From positions 186,001 through 250,000 of the forward strand of contig NZ_JACIJG010000007.1 in the NCBI RefSeq assembly GCF_014199265.1: 64,000 nucleotides of DNA, read 5' to 3'. The notes beneath the pieces are model-generated. The model searched no databases and was not told the origin of the DNA. It saw nothing but the letters and a program-made list of their open reading frames with translations. Source of the stretch: Brucella daejeonensis (lineage in GTDB: Bacteria; Pseudomonadota; Alphaproteobacteria; Rhizobiales; Rhizobiaceae). This document shows positions 37,725-47,534 of this stretch, one piece after another (position 1 is the first letter of the stretch; each line of letters starts with the position of its first letter). The position numbers and the translations under genes are program-made.

Positions 37725-38467
37725 AACGGCTGCTCTCCCTTCTTCCCCGCATTGCCCTTCTGGCGGTGCTTCTCCTGTTTCTCCTCTATCCGCATCTCTT
37801 CGAGCCGGTTTTCCGCCCGCTGGTCGAAAATGGCGCGCCCGCCATCTACGACCGTGCGAACCTGATGACGCTGACCTTGCAGCATCTGGGTCTGGTGGCG
37901 CTTGCCACATCCGGCTCGGCCCTTCTCGCCATCGCCATGGCGATCCTCGTGACGAGGCGGCAGGGCGCGGAATTCCTGCCGCTTTCACGCAGTCTGGTGA
38001 ATATCGGCCAGACCTTTCCGCCGGTTGCCGTGTTGGCGCTTGCCGTGCCGGTTTTCGGCTTTGGCGACAAGCCGACGCTGATCGCGCTGTTTCTCTACGG
38101 GCTGCTGCCGATTTTCGAGAACACGCTGGCCGGGCTGACCTCGCTGCCTGCGCCGATCACGGAAGCCGCGCGCGGCATGGGCATGACGGGTATGCAGCGG
38201 CTTGTCAGGGTGGAACTGCCGCTGGCCCTGCCGGTGATCCTTGCCGGGGTCCGGCTGTCCGCCGTCATCGGCCTCGCCACCGCCACCATCGGCTCCACCG
38301 TTGCGGCGAAAACGCTGGGCGAGGTCATTATCGCCGGGCTTATTTCCAGCAATCTCGCCTTCGTGCTGCAAGGCGGCCTGGTCGTGGCGGCGCTCGCCAT
38401 TCTCATCTTCGACGCCTTTCAGGCAATCGAACGCTATCTGATGAAGCGAGCGGGCCGGGTTGCCTGA
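37721..38467 (+). CDS. ABC importer permease (YehW-like)
   Basis: A 248-residue permease with about five or six hydrophobic segments and the BPD_transp_1 coupling loop EAARGMGMTGMQRLVRVELP (about 148-167). The start at 37721 is fixed by the ATGA overlap with the ATPase stop. With the YehY-like protein it forms the heterodimeric membrane channel. Last gene of the importer; a weak hairpin (GCCTCTTT/AAAGAGGC, 38475-38491) without T-run follows. Confidence 0.9.
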   Translation: MKRLLSLLPRIALLAVLLLFLLYPHLFEPVFRPLVENGAPAIYDRANLMTLTLQHLGLVALATSGSALLAIAMAILVTRRQGAEFLPLSRSLVNIGQTFPPVAVLALAVPVFGFGDKPTLIALFLYGLLPIFENTLAGLTSLPAPITEAARGMGMTGMQRLVRVELPLALPVILAGVRLSAVIGLATATIGSTVAAKTLGEVIIAGLISSNLAFVLQGGLVVAALAILIFDAFQAIERYLMKRAGRVA

Positions 38468-38551
38468 AAGATCAGCCTCTTTGAAAGAGGCCGCAGAAAT
38501 CCTATATTCCGGGCCTATATTCCTGCAAATGAACAGCCAGCGAGGCACGGG

Positions 38552-39001
38552 ATGAATATCGGGCAGGCGGCAGCCGCATCGGGCATATCAGCAAAGATGA
38601 TCCGCCATTATGAGACTATCGAGCTTATCGGCGCTGCCGAGAGGACCGGTTCGGGCTATCGTGTCTACACACAGAAAGATGTCGAGACGCTGCGCTTCAT
38701 CCGCCGCAGCCGCGACCTTGGATTTCAGGTCGATCAGATCAGGGAGCTTCTGGCGCTGTGGCGCGACCGGAACCGCGCCTCCGCCGATGTGAAGAAAGTG
38801 GCTCTCAGCCATGTGGAGGAGCTGGAAGCGAAAATGCGCCAGCTTCAGGATATGGCCGATACGCTGCGCTATCTGGCGAAGAATTGCCATGGCGACAACC
38901 GCCCCGATTGCCCGATCATTCACGAACTTTCCGAAGACAGCGGTGAAAGCCGCAACCGACCGGCCGCGCGGAAGGGTGAATTGCTGCACAGCAAGGTCTG
39001 A
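38552..39001 (+). CDS. cueR: Cu(I)-responsive MerR-family regulator
   Basis: A 149-residue MerR protein. The N-terminal winged helix is NIGQAAAASGISAKMIRHYE, a long dimerisation helix spans about 75-110, and the metal loop CHGDNRPDC holds Cys112 and Cys120, the CueR positions for Cu(I). A proline-directed tail follows. CueR activates copA by twisting a promoter with a 19-bp spacer, and exactly such a promoter stands before copA at 47535-47565. The two genes are separated by 6 kb carrying unrelated genes. Confidence 0.94.
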   Translation: MNIGQAAAASGISAKMIRHYETIELIGAAERTGSGYRVYTQKDVETLRFIRRSRDLGFQVDQIRELLALWRDRNRASADVKKVALSHVEELEAKMRQLQDMADTLRYLAKNCHGDNRPDCPIIHELSEDSGESRNRPAARKGELLHSKV

Positions 39002-39146
39002 GAACCTGTTCCAAAAGTCGCCACGAGCGGCTGCAAATGGCAATTTCCTGCGCTCCGGTGCTCATGTACCCAAAAGTACACTCCGCTCCGGTACTCGAAA
39101 ATCACCATTTTCGCACGCACATGCCGCTTTTTGATTCAGGCTCTGA
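39002..39146. repeat. REP-like repeat, family A copy 4 (longest copy)
   Basis: GAACCTGTTCCAAAAGTCGC at the left and TGCCGCTTTTTGATTCAGGC at the right frame an inner dyad (CCGGTGCTCATGTAC, then GTACACTCCGCTCCGG) nearly identical to that at 26135-26236 but reversed. It follows cueR directly and may act as its transcription end. Confidence 0.72.
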
Positions 39147-39196
39147 CACCAAAGCTCATGCGGCGATTGAGCATTTTCAAGGCTTGGATAGCGTTA

Positions 39197-39463
39197 GGGT
39201 CTAAACCCAATCAGGATTTGGAGCGTGGTATGGTCGAAAATGGCACAGTTTCAGGAGCGAAACCGAAGGTGGGGTGGTTCCCCATCGAGGTTTCGCGACG
39301 CCAAAATGGGTTATTTTCGTCATATCCCTTCGGGACGTGGCGGATTTTGCCCCCGAATGCGTCGAAAAACCCTCGTGGTGGGGGACACCACGTCGGCCTT
39401 TCCTCCTGTTCAGGAACAAAATCCGGCTCACGCCACGCCCGAAACCTGATTGAGTTTAGACCC
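39197..39463. mobile_element. MITE-like element with 19-20-bp terminal inverted repeats and TA flanks
   Basis: The ends read GGGTCTAAACCCAATCAGG at the left and, reversed, GGGTCTAAACTCAATCAGG at the right, one mismatch apart. TA stands on both sides (39195-39196 and 39464-39465), which fits a TA target duplication. The two halves of the 267-bp body are themselves imperfectly complementary about a centre near 39330, so the whole is a long palindrome. It has no gene. The TA duplication resembles the habit of IS630/Tc1 or the IS427 group of IS5; the parent element is not in the window. A lone end lies at 9837-9863. Confidence 0.72.
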
Positions 39464-39465
39464 TA

Positions 39466-39525
39466 GAGCATTTCCAGCAAAAGTGCGAAGCGGTTTTGCG
39501 TAGGATAATGCGTAAAAACAAATAG
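39466..39525. repeat. RIME-like palindrome, family B copy 2
   Basis: GAGCATTTCCAGCAAAAGTG followed by GCGGTTTTGCG is the same unit as at 23790-23842. It abuts the right TA of the MITE-like element. Confidence 0.65.
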
Positions 39526-39609
39526 TTAGAGCGGTTCCAACGATCCAGTTAAAACAGGAACCGATCTAGCATCGGAGCCGCCTTGGTATGAGTGTCCATA
39601 CCAGAAGAA

Positions 39610-39633
39610 AATGCCGGGATTGCTCCCGGCATT
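39610..39633 (-). terminator. Intrinsic terminator after the glucose dehydrogenase gene
   Basis: Read on the minus strand, a perfect 10-bp stem (AATGCCGGGA with TCCCGGCATT, 4-base loop) is followed by TTTTCTTCT. It lies 21 bases beyond the stop codon of the dehydrogenase gene. Confidence 0.75.
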
Positions 39634-39653
39634 CCTGTTTTCATGTCGCCGGT

Positions 39654-41975
39654 TCAGCTCCTGGGCAAGGTATAGGCAATCACATAATCGCCGGGCTTCG
39701 TTCCGACAGAGCCGTGACCGCCCGCCACCATCAGCACGAACTGCCGGTCGCCGACAGTATAGGTCATGGGCGTGGACTGGCCGCCTGCGGGAAGCCGGGC
39801 TTCCCAGAGCTGCCTGCCCGAAGTCAGGTCGTAAGCGCGCAGATAATCGTCCACCGCAGCGCCCAGGAAGGCGACGCCGCCAGCGGTGATCATCGGCCCG
39901 CCGATGCCCGGAACGCCCACCTTCAACGGAAGCGGAACCGGCGACATATCGCGGATCGTTCCGTTGCGGTGCTTGTAGGCGATCTTTCCGGTGCGCAGGT
40001 CCACACCCGCCACATAACCCCATGGCGGGGTCTGGCACGGAATGCCCAGGGGGCCGAGGAACGGTCCCATGAAGACGCCATAGGGTGCGCCCTCGTTGCG
40101 GTTCAGGCCCTGCTCGCTGCCCTTTTCGCCCTCGCCCTTCGGCGGGATTTCCGCACGCGGCACAAGCCGGGAGGTGAAGGCCAGATAGGTCGGCATTCCG
40201 AACATGACCTGCCGCACCGGATCGACCGCGACACTGCCCCAGTTGAACACGCCGAAATTGCCGGGATAGACGATGGTTCCACGCAGTGAAGGCGGCGTAT
40301 AGCGGCCCTCGTAGAAGAGCTTGTGAAACTTGATGCGGCAGGCGAGCTGATCGAACATCGTCACGCCCCACATATCGCTTTCGCGCAGCGGCGGCGGGCT
40401 GAATGTGAGGTCCGAAATCGGCTGCGTCGGCGCCGTATGGTCTTCCGGGATCGCCCCGGTCGGCGCCGGGATTTCGTTGACCGGAACGATCGGCTCGCCG
40501 GTGCGGCGGTCCAGAACGTAAAGGTCGCCCTGTTTGGTGGGACCGACCAGCGCCGGGACGCCGTCAATGTCGAGCAGGACGGGCTGGGCGGGAACGTCCA
40601 TGTCCCAGAGATCGTGATGCACCGTCTGGCGCACCCAGCGCACCTGCCCCGTATTCACATCGAGCGCCACGATGGAAGACGAATATTTCTCGACATTCTC
40701 GCTGCGGTCCATGCCGAGCTGGTCCGGCACCTTGTTGCCGAGAGGCACATAGATCAGGCCGAGCTTTTCATCCACGCTCGACACGGACCAGCTGTTCGGC
40801 GAATTGGTGGTGTAATGCTGGCCTTCGGGCAGCGGGGTCGTGACATCGGGATTGCCCGAATCCCAGTTCCACAGAAGCTGGCCGGTGCGGATATCGAAAG
40901 CGCGGATGACGCCCGACTGTTCCTCGGTCGAATAATTGTCGTTGACGGCGCCGCCGACGATGATCCTGTCGCCCACCACCACGGGCGGCGATGTCGAGTA
41001 ATAATAGCCGGCCGGGTTATACTTCATGCCGTGGCCGAGATCGAGCGTGCCGCCATCGGCGAAATCGGCGCAGATTTCGCCGGTCGCGGTATCGAGCGCG
41101 ATCAGGCGGGCGTCGGACGTCGGCAGATAGACCCGCTCGGCGCATTTGGCCCCGGCGACGGCCGTCGCATCCTTCCAGTAGCTGACGCCACGGCAGGTCT
41201 GGTGCTGGCGATCCGTGTTGAAGCCGACCTTGGGATCGAATTTCCACTTTTCCCTGCCGGTCGCCGCGTCGAGCGCAATGGCCCAGTTGTGCGGCGTGCA
41301 CAGATAAAGGGAATCGCCGATCTTCAGCGGCGTCACCTGATAGGTGGTTTCGCCGATATCCTGCGGCTGTTTCACGTCGCCCGTCCGATATTGCCAGGCG
41401 ACCTGCAAGCCGGAGACGTTTTCCGCCGTGATCTGCGTCAGTGGCGAATAGCGCTGGCCGTAAGGCGTGCGCCCGTACTGGTGCCATTCGCCGTCGGGAA
41501 CATTGCCGCCAAGATCGGGCGTCGCAGCCGCTTTTTCGGTCGGCAGTTCCCCGCCGATATCGTAGGGGTCCTGCGTCACGGAATAGCCCGCGACCACGAG
41601 CGCGACCAGCGACGCCACGCCGAGCGGCAGACCGCCGCCACCCGCGCCCGCGCCCGCGCCTGCATTGAGCGGCTTCCTGATCCACGGCGCCAGCATCCAC
41701 AGGCCGAGAAGGACGATAAGCCCGCCGCGCGCGCCGAGCTGCCACCAGTCGAAGCCGACCTCATAGACCGCCCAGCCGAGCGATCCGAGAACGATCAGGG
41801 CATAGACCCAGAGGGCGGCCGCGCTGCGCCGGAAAAGCAGGACGGCGGTCAGCAGGAAGCCGATCGCCGCCACGATGTAATACAAGCTGCCGCCAAGCAC
41901 AGCCAGCCAGATTCCCCCTGCACCAAGTGCAAGTCCGATGAGAAGCAGAATGATGGATGTCAACCAGATAAGCAC
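39654..41975 (-). CDS. gcd: Membrane-bound PQQ-dependent glucose dehydrogenase
   Basis: A 773-residue quinoprotein. Residues 1-130 hold about five membrane helices; from about 155 onward the periplasmic beta-propeller carries the PQQ repeat motifs. Blocks are GRTPYGQRYSPLTQITAENV, CTPHNWAIALDAATGREKW, VVGDRIIVGGAVND, and GYVAGVDLRTGKIAYKHRNG. The enzyme oxidises glucose to gluconolactone in the periplasm and passes electrons to ubiquinone. PQQ synthesis genes are not in the window. The upstream gap of 746 bases is the probable promoter region. Confidence 0.95.
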   Translation of the reverse strand: MLIWLTSIILLLIGLALGAGGIWLAVLGGSLYYIVAAIGFLLTAVLLFRRSAAALWVYALIVLGSLGWAVYEVGFDWWQLGARGGLIVLLGLWMLAPWIRKPLNAGAGAGAGGGGLPLGVASLVALVVAGYSVTQDPYDIGGELPTEKAAATPDLGGNVPDGEWHQYGRTPYGQRYSPLTQITAENVSGLQVAWQYRTGDVKQPQDIGETTYQVTPLKIGDSLYLCTPHNWAIALDAATGREKWKFDPKVGFNTDRQHQTCRGVSYWKDATAVAGAKCAERVYLPTSDARLIALDTATGEICADFADGGTLDLGHGMKYNPAGYYYSTSPPVVVGDRIIVGGAVNDNYSTEEQSGVIRAFDIRTGQLLWNWDSGNPDVTTPLPEGQHYTTNSPNSWSVSSVDEKLGLIYVPLGNKVPDQLGMDRSENVEKYSSSIVALDVNTGQVRWVRQTVHHDLWDMDVPAQPVLLDIDGVPALVGPTKQGDLYVLDRRTGEPIVPVNEIPAPTGAIPEDHTAPTQPISDLTFSPPPLRESDMWGVTMFDQLACRIKFHKLFYEGRYTPPSLRGTIVYPGNFGVFNWGSVAVDPVRQVMFGMPTYLAFTSRLVPRAEIPPKGEGEKGSEQGLNRNEGAPYGVFMGPFLGPLGIPCQTPPWGYVAGVDLRTGKIAYKHRNGTIRDMSPVPLPLKVGVPGIGGPMITAGGVAFLGAAVDDYLRAYDLTSGRQLWEARLPAGGQSTPMTYTVGDRQFVLMVAGGHGSVGTKPGDYVIAYTLPRS

Positions 41976-42721
41976 GACAGTGTCCCCTTTTCAGGTGTGT
42001 CACTAGTGTCAGGACCGATAAGACTGCGCGGGATAACCCCGCCATGCAATAAAAGACATTCTCCGGCCATGGCCATGACAGGCCGTGACAGACCTATGAC
42101 AGACACATGACTGGCCTGGCTTCGGTCGCGGATTCTGCGTCAGCCACAACGCGTCGTCACATGCCGCCTGAGAGCCTGCTTCCAAAGCCGCCATTTCCGC
42201 ACGCGCATGACGCTTTTCGATTCAGGCTCCAATTGTTGACATAGGCGGCCACGGAAAAAATCCAGAGTCGTGACCGGTCGATGCAGGCAACTGCCCGGAT
42301 GGTGACACGGGAGACAATTGGCGGCAACATCCCCGCCGGCTTGTCGCAAGTCATGGTAAACGGCGGGCGAAGCGTGAAGGTGTGAATGGCGTTCCTTTCG
42401 GGCGCCGCCGCCAATTAAGGCAAAACGAAGACAAGGTGGCATTTCACGGTCAAAAGGCGCGCAACGGCACATGAGTGAACCCGTCTCCGGCCACGAAATA
42501 TGGCAAATACATGGCAAAATTGTGTGAAATGTGTCATTTATAGGTCTTTTCAGCGGCGACCCGCTTCGCTTTCAAAGAGTGCCCGATTTCTGTTCGGCAG
42601 CGGCAAATGCCTGCCGCATAATTTTTACGCGCGAAAAACTTTATGTTGACTCGGGAAACAAGCTCCAGCAAATCTAGGAACCACAGCTTCTGCCGTCATC
42701 AAAACGGGGTCGGATAGATTC
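41976..42721. other. Divergent intergenic region before gcd and tagatose kinase
   Basis: About 745 bases without a convincing gene. It holds a REP-like repeat at 42170-42229 and must carry the promoters of both divergent genes. Near 42650, TTGACT followed 17 bases later by an AAATCT-like block is a possible promoter for the kinase, weakly supported. A 125-codon frame on the minus strand (42140-42517) has no family features and runs through the repeat. Confidence 0.45.
42170..42229. repeat. REP-like palindrome, family A copy 5
   Basis: GAGAGCCTGCTTCCAAAGC and GCCATTTCCGCACGCGCATG, ending in CTTTTCGATTCAGGCTC, match the outer parts of the copy at 39002-39146 without the inner dyad. Confidence 0.6.
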
Positions 42722-43663
42722 ATGAAGAAAATCATCACCATCGGTGAAATCGTCGTCGAGATCATGGCCGTCGAACCCGGTTACGGTTTCAGGACCACCA
42801 TTCCCCTGATCGGTCCTTTCGCATCCGGCGCGCCCGCGATCTTCATCGATCAGGCGGCGAAGCTCGGCCAGCCATGCGGTCTGGTCAGCGCGGTCGGCAA
42901 TGACGATTTCGGGATGCTCAATATCGAGCGCCTGCGCGAAGACGGCGTGGACGTATCGGCGATCGGCGTGCATCCGACAGCCGCCACCGGCAGCGCCTTC
43001 GTGCGCTATCGCCCGGACGGAAATCGCGATTTCATCTTCAACATCAAGCACAGCGCGTGCAGCGCCATCGGCCTGACGCCGGAAGCGGAAAAGCTGATCG
43101 AAAGCGCCGATCATCTTCACATCATGGGGTCGGCGCTGTTTTCGCAAAGCATCGTCGCGGCGATCCACGAGGCGACCGTGCGCATCAAGGCGAAGGGTGG
43201 TACGGTTTCCTTCGATCCAAACATCCGCAAGGAGATGCTGGACCTGCCCGGCATGCGCGAAGCGCTCGTCCATGCCCTTGAGAACACGGACCTTTTCATG
43301 CCGAGCGGCCCGGAAATCTTCCTCTTCACCAAAGCGCGTGAAGAAAAGGCGGCCATTGAAGAACTGCTCGCGCGCGGCGTCAGGGCCGTGGTCGTCAAGC
43401 GCGGCGCGGAAGGCGCCAGCTATTTCGACCGGTCCGGCGAAGTATTCGCGCCGGCCTTCGCGGTCGACGAAGTCGATCCCACCGGCGCGGGCGACAGCTT
43501 CGGCGCGGCATTCGTCACCTGCTGGCTGCGCGGCATGGCGCCGAAGGAGGCGCTCATTTTCGCCAACGCGACCGGCGCGCGCGCCGTCGGCGTGAAAGGT
43601 CCCATGGAAGGCACTTCGACCATGGCCGAAATCCAGTCGTTTCTTGCAAAACACGGAGCTTAG
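42722..43663 (+). CDS. PfkB-family sugar kinase, probable tagatose kinase
   Basis: A 313-residue ribokinase-type kinase. The N-terminal GEIVVEIMAVEPGYGF substrate lid, GQPCGLVSAVGNDDFG, and the terminal DPTGAGDSFGAAF (about 250-262) with the catalytic aspartate of the PfkB signature are complete. It is followed after 2 bases by a GatZ/KbaZ-type gene. In Agrobacterium, a homologous pair was shown to phosphorylate D-tagatose and epimerise the product, so tagatose kinase is the best reading; another ketohexose is possible. Confidence 0.82.
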   Translation: MKKIITIGEIVVEIMAVEPGYGFRTTIPLIGPFASGAPAIFIDQAAKLGQPCGLVSAVGNDDFGMLNIERLREDGVDVSAIGVHPTAATGSAFVRYRPDGNRDFIFNIKHSACSAIGLTPEAEKLIESADHLHIMGSALFSQSIVAAIHEATVRIKAKGGTVSFDPNIRKEMLDLPGMREALVHALENTDLFMPSGPEIFLFTKAREEKAAIEELLARGVRAVVVKRGAEGASYFDRSGEVFAPAFAVDEVDPTGAGDSFGAAFVTCWLRGMAPKEALIFANATGARAVGVKGPMEGTSTMAEIQSFLAKHGA

Positions 43664-43665
43664 GC

Positions 43666-44952
43666 ATGAGCAGCACCGGGTCCCTCAGAGATATTCCCGC
43701 CCGTTACAGGAACGGCATGCGCGGCGGAATAACATCCATCTGCTCCGCGCATCCGGTCGTCATCGAAGCCGCCCTTCTGGAAGGCGTTGCGACGAACACG
43801 GACGTCCTGATCGAAGCCACCTGCAATCAGGTCAATCAGGATGGCGGCTATACGGGCATGACCCCTGCCGGTTTCCGGCGCTTCGTGGAAGAGATCGCGG
43901 CCCGCGTCGGCTTCGACGCGAAACGCCTCATCCTCGGCGGCGATCACCTCGGCCCCAATCCGTGGAAGCATCTGCCCGCCGAAGAGGCGATGCTGAAATC
44001 GGAAGTCATGATCGATGCCTTCGTGCGCGCCGGTTTCACCAAGATCCACCTCGACACGTCGATGGGCTGCGCGGGCGAGCCGGTAGCCCTGCCCGACGCC
44101 GTGACCGCCGAACGCGCCGCACGTCTGGCCAGGGTTTCGGAGGCAGCGGCTCGCGAGGCCGGTTACGACCTGCCCGTCTATATCATCGGCACGGAAGTTC
44201 CGATCCCCGGCGGGGCGATGGAAGAAATCGAGGAACTGGAACTGACCAGACCGGAAGCGGCCCTCGAAACGGTCGCCGTTCACCGCAAGGCTTTCGCGGC
44301 GCTGGGACTGGACGACGCATTTTCGCGCGCCATCGGCGTGGTGGTGCAGCCGGGCGTGGAGTTCGGCAATGAGAACGTCGTCTATTACAACAGCGACAAG
44401 GCGACCGCCCTGAGCGGCGTGCTCGACCGGATGCCGCAATTTGTCTTCGAGGCGCATTCGACCGACTACCAGCCAGTGCAAGCGCTTTCCGATCTCGTCC
44501 ATGACGGCTTCGCCATTTTGAAGGTCGGTCCCGGCCTGACCTTCGCGCTGCGCGAGGCGCTTTACGGCCTCGACCAGATCGCGGCTTTCCTCTATCGCCT
44601 GCCGGAAGAAGAGACGCTGCGGGGCAGGATGGAACGCCTGCTCATGGCCGAGCGCAAGAACTGGGAAAAATACTATCATGGCGATGCGGAAGAACTCCGC
44701 CTCCAGCGCCATTTTTCCTATAGCGACCGTATCCGTTATTACTGGCCTCATGCGGAAGCGACGGCGGCGGTCGAAGCGCTTCTGGCGCGGCTCGACGGAC
44801 GCAGAATCCCGGAAACGCTCATCAGCCAGTATCTGGGAACGCTCTATCCGGCGGTTGCCGCAGGGACGGTCGAAGCGACGCCGCACGCGCTGATGGTGGA
44901 AGCGGTGCGAAACGTGGTGCGTGTTTACGGCAGGGCCGTTGGCACCCACTGA
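43666..44952 (+). CDS. GatZ/KbaZ-family protein, probable D-tagatose-6-phosphate 4-epimerase
   Basis: A 428-residue TIM-barrel protein of the family once named tagatose-bisphosphate aldolase non-catalytic subunit. GGITSICSAHPVVIEAAL, LILGGDHLGPNPWK, KIHLDTSMGC, FEAHSTDYQ and LKVGPGLTFALREALYGLDQ are its conserved blocks, and the histidine and acidic residues expected for metal binding are kept. Agrobacterium homologues interconvert tagatose 6-phosphate and fructose 6-phosphate. No GatY-type aldolase partner is present here, which supports that reading. A terminator follows at 44966-44994. Confidence 0.84.
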   Translation: MSSTGSLRDIPARYRNGMRGGITSICSAHPVVIEAALLEGVATNTDVLIEATCNQVNQDGGYTGMTPAGFRRFVEEIAARVGFDAKRLILGGDHLGPNPWKHLPAEEAMLKSEVMIDAFVRAGFTKIHLDTSMGCAGEPVALPDAVTAERAARLARVSEAAAREAGYDLPVYIIGTEVPIPGGAMEEIEELELTRPEAALETVAVHRKAFAALGLDDAFSRAIGVVVQPGVEFGNENVVYYNSDKATALSGVLDRMPQFVFEAHSTDYQPVQALSDLVHDGFAILKVGPGLTFALREALYGLDQIAAFLYRLPEEETLRGRMERLLMAERKNWEKYYHGDAEELRLQRHFSYSDRIRYYWPHAEATAAVEALLARLDGRRIPETLISQYLGTLYPAVAAGTVEATPHALMVEAVRNVVRVYGRAVGTH

Positions 44953-44965
44953 ACAGAACGCAGGA

Positions 44966-44994
44966 AAAAGGCGCGGGAATTGCCCGCGCCTTTT
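44966..44994. terminator. Bidirectional intrinsic terminator
   Basis: A perfect 12-bp stem (AAAAGGCGCGGG with CCCGCGCCTTTT, 5-base loop) carries a T-run at the right end and an A-run at the left, which reads as T on the minus strand. It sits between the convergent epimerase and copA genes and should stop both. Confidence 0.88.
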
Positions 44995-45002
44995 CTTTTC
45001 GG

Positions 45003-47486
45003 TCAGCTTTCCATCGGACTCCTGAACCTCTTGAGCCGCAAGGCATTGCTGAGCACGAAGATGCTTGAGAATGCCATGGCGCCCGCCGCCAGCACCGGCG
45101 ACAACAGCGTGCCGGTGAACGGATAGAGGATGCCCGCCGCGACGGGGATCAGCGCCACATTATAGGCGAAGGCCCAGAACAGGTTTTCGCCGATATTGCG
45201 GATCGTCGCCTTGGATATGGCGATTGCATTGACCACGCCGCGCAAATCGCCCGACATCAGCACGACATCGGCGCTTTCAATCGCAATATCCGTGCCGGTG
45301 CCGATGGCAATGCCCACATTCGCCGCAGCCAGCGCCGGCGCATCGTTGATGCCGTCGCCCACGAAAGCCACCTGCTTGCCGCCGGCAGAAAGGCGCTTCA
45401 GCGCGTCCACCTTGCCGTCGGGCAGAACTTCCGCCACGACTTCATCGATGCCGAGACGTCCGGCGATTGCCTCCGCCGTGCGGCGATTGTCGCCGGTGAT
45501 CATCGCCACTTTCAGCCCCTGTTCGTGCAGGGCGGCAATGGCGGCGGGCGTCGTTTCCTTCATCGGATCAGCAACGGTGAGGATCGCCGCCAGCCTGCCG
45601 TCAACGGCAGCATAAAGCGGCGACTGCCCCTCGCTGCCGAGACGCGTCGCGTCATCGGCAAAGGCAGCGACATCGTGTCCAAGCTTTGCCATGTAACGGT
45701 CAGCACCGATGGCGACCTCATGACCGGACACTTGCGCTTTCAGGCCGAAACCGGGCACGGCCTCGAATGCCGAAACGTCCGCGAGCTTCAACCCCTTCTC
45801 CTTCGCCGCTTCCACGATGGCATCGGCAATCGGATGCTCCGAACGCGCCTCGACCGCCGCGACAAGCGCCAGAAGTTCATCCTCTTCGAAACCCTCGACC
45901 GTCCTGAAATGCGCCAGGGCGGGCTTTCCTTCAGTCAGTGTGCCAGTCTTGTCGACCGCAATGACCGATGCGTCACGCAGCGTTTGCAGCGCATCGCCAC
46001 GGCGGAACAGAACGCCGAATTCGGCGGCCCGGCCGGTGCCGACCATGATCGAGGTCGGCGTGGCCAGCCCCATGGCGCAAGGGCAGGCAATGATGAGGAC
46101 GGCAATAGCGTTGACCAGCGCATAGCCGAGCATGGCCGTCCCGCCAATCGCGAGCCACAAGACGAAGGTGAGCGCGGCGGCGGCCATCACCGCAGGCACG
46201 AACCAGCCGGTCACCTTGTCGACCCTGGCCTGAATGGGCAGCTTGTCGGCCTGTGCATCCTCGACCATGCGGATGATCTGCGAGATCACCATGTCGCGGC
46301 CAACCTTGGTGGCGCGGAAGGTGAAGGCGCCCGTCTTGTTGATCGTGCCGCCGACGACTTCGGCTCCGTTTTCCTTGATCACGGGCACCGGCTCGCCGGT
46401 AATCATCGATTCATCCACATAGGAGGAACCCTCGATCACCGCGCCATCGACCGGCACTTTCTCGCCGGGGCGCACCTGCACGATATCGCCTGCGCGAACG
46501 TCTTCCAGCGGCACATCGACCGCCTGACCGTCGCGCACCACACGAGCCGATTTCGCTTGCAGGCCGACCAGACGGCTGATCGCGGCGCTGGTGCGGCCCT
46601 TGGCGCGCGCCTCCAGAAAGCGGCCGATCAGGATGAGCGTCACGATCACCGCCGCGGCCTCGAAATAGACATTGACCGTTCCGTCCGGCAGGACGCCGGG
46701 AAAGAAGGTGGCGACGATGGAAAAGCCCCAGGCGGCGAGCGTGCCGACAACGACCAGCGAGTTCATGTCCGGCGTGCCGCGCAAAAGCGACGGGACGCCC
46801 TTCTTGAAGAAGCGCAGGCCCGGACCGAACAGGACAAGCGTGGTCAGCACGAATTGCAGATACCAGCTATTCTGCACCCCGATCCGCTCCATCACGAACA
46901 TATGGACAGCCGGAATGAGGTGCGATCCCATTTCCATGATGAAAACAGGCAGGGTCAAAATGGCGGCAAGCAGGACGCTTTTCTTCAGTTCCGCCGCTTC
47001 CGCATCGCGTTTTTCGCTCTGCGTTTCCGGCTTTGCATCGCTCTCGGCCTCGGCCAGCGCGCGCGCCTCGTACCCGGCCTGTTCGACCGCCTTGACGAGA
47101 TCGGACGTCTGGACCGGGCCTGCCAGTTCCACATGGGCGCGCTCGGTGGCCAGATTGACGCTTGCCCGCGTCACGCCCGGCACGGCGTTCAGGGCCTTTT
47201 CAACGTTGCTGACGCAGGACGCGCAACTCATGCCCTCGATGGCAAGATCGATGCTGCCCGCCGGAACATCGTAGCCCGCCTTGCGGATGGCCTCGACCAC
47301 CGACGGCAAATCCGGCGTTCCCCTGAACACGACATCCGCGCGCTCGGTCGCCAGGTTCACAGAAACCCTGTCCACACCCGGAACTCTGGAAACGGCTTTT
47401 TCAACCGATGAGACACACGATGCGCAGCTCATCCCTTCGACGGGTACGGGGAAACTGATCGCTTCGTGATTGACAGGCTTGTTCAT
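45003..47486 (-). CDS. copA: Cu(I)-exporting P1B-type ATPase
   Basis: An 827-residue copper pump. Two N-terminal heavy-metal domains each have GMSCASC (the first with Cys21 and Cys24), followed by eight membrane helices with the CPC motif ([13 protein letters not shown]), the phosphorylated aspartate in DKTGTLT, the HP motif in SEHPIADAI, and [10 protein letters not shown]. All transport residues are intact. The ATG ending at 47486 follows AAAGGGA and removes ten upstream codons. The promoter at 47535-47565 is of CueR type, so copper induces it. Confidence 0.96.
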   Translation of the reverse strand: MNKPVNHEAISFPVPVEGMSCASCVSSVEKAVSRVPGVDRVSVNLATERADVVFRGTPDLPSVVEAIRKAGYDVPAGSIDLAIEGMSCASCVSNVEKALNAVPGVTRASVNLATERAHVELAGPVQTSDLVKAVEQAGYEARALAEAESDAKPETQSEKRDAEAAELKKSVLLAAILTLPVFIMEMGSHLIPAVHMFVMERIGVQNSWYLQFVLTTLVLFGPGLRFFKKGVPSLLRGTPDMNSLVVVGTLAAWGFSIVATFFPGVLPDGTVNVYFEAAAVIVTLILIGRFLEARAKGRTSAAISRLVGLQAKSARVVRDGQAVDVPLEDVRAGDIVQVRPGEKVPVDGAVIEGSSYVDESMITGEPVPVIKENGAEVVGGTINKTGAFTFRATKVGRDMVISQIIRMVEDAQADKLPIQARVDKVTGWFVPAVMAAAALTFVLWLAIGGTAMLGYALVNAIAVLIIACPCAMGLATPTSIMVGTGRAAEFGVLFRRGDALQTLRDASVIAVDKTGTLTEGKPALAHFRTVEGFEEDELLALVAAVEARSEHPIADAIVEAAKEKGLKLADVSAFEAVPGFGLKAQVSGHEVAIGADRYMAKLGHDVAAFADDATRLGSEGQSPLYAAVDGRLAAILTVADPMKETTPAAIAALHEQGLKVAMITGDNRRTAEAIAGRLGIDEVVAEVLPDGKVDALKRLSAGGKQVAFVGDGINDAPALAAANVGIAIGTGTDIAIESADVVLMSGDLRGVVNAIAISKATIRNIGENLFWAFAYNVALIPVAAGILYPFTGTLLSPVLAAGAMAFSSIFVLSNALRLKRFRSPMES

Positions 47487-47534
47487 GGCAATCCCTTTCA
47501 CTGCCCATGCGGGCACAATTCGAGAATTGCTCCT

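Noticed and set aside
39197-39463. A coding gene inside the MITE-like element
   Set aside because: The frames of about 75-110 codons run through palindromic DNA and lack any transposase motif.
42140-42517. A 125-codon minus-strand frame in the gcd upstream gap
   Set aside because: It crosses a REP-like repeat and has no ribosome site or family feature.
45525-47411. A 628-codon plus-strand frame
   Set aside because: It is antisense to copA, whose motifs are complete, and has low-complexity, Arg/His-rich composition typical of shadow frames.
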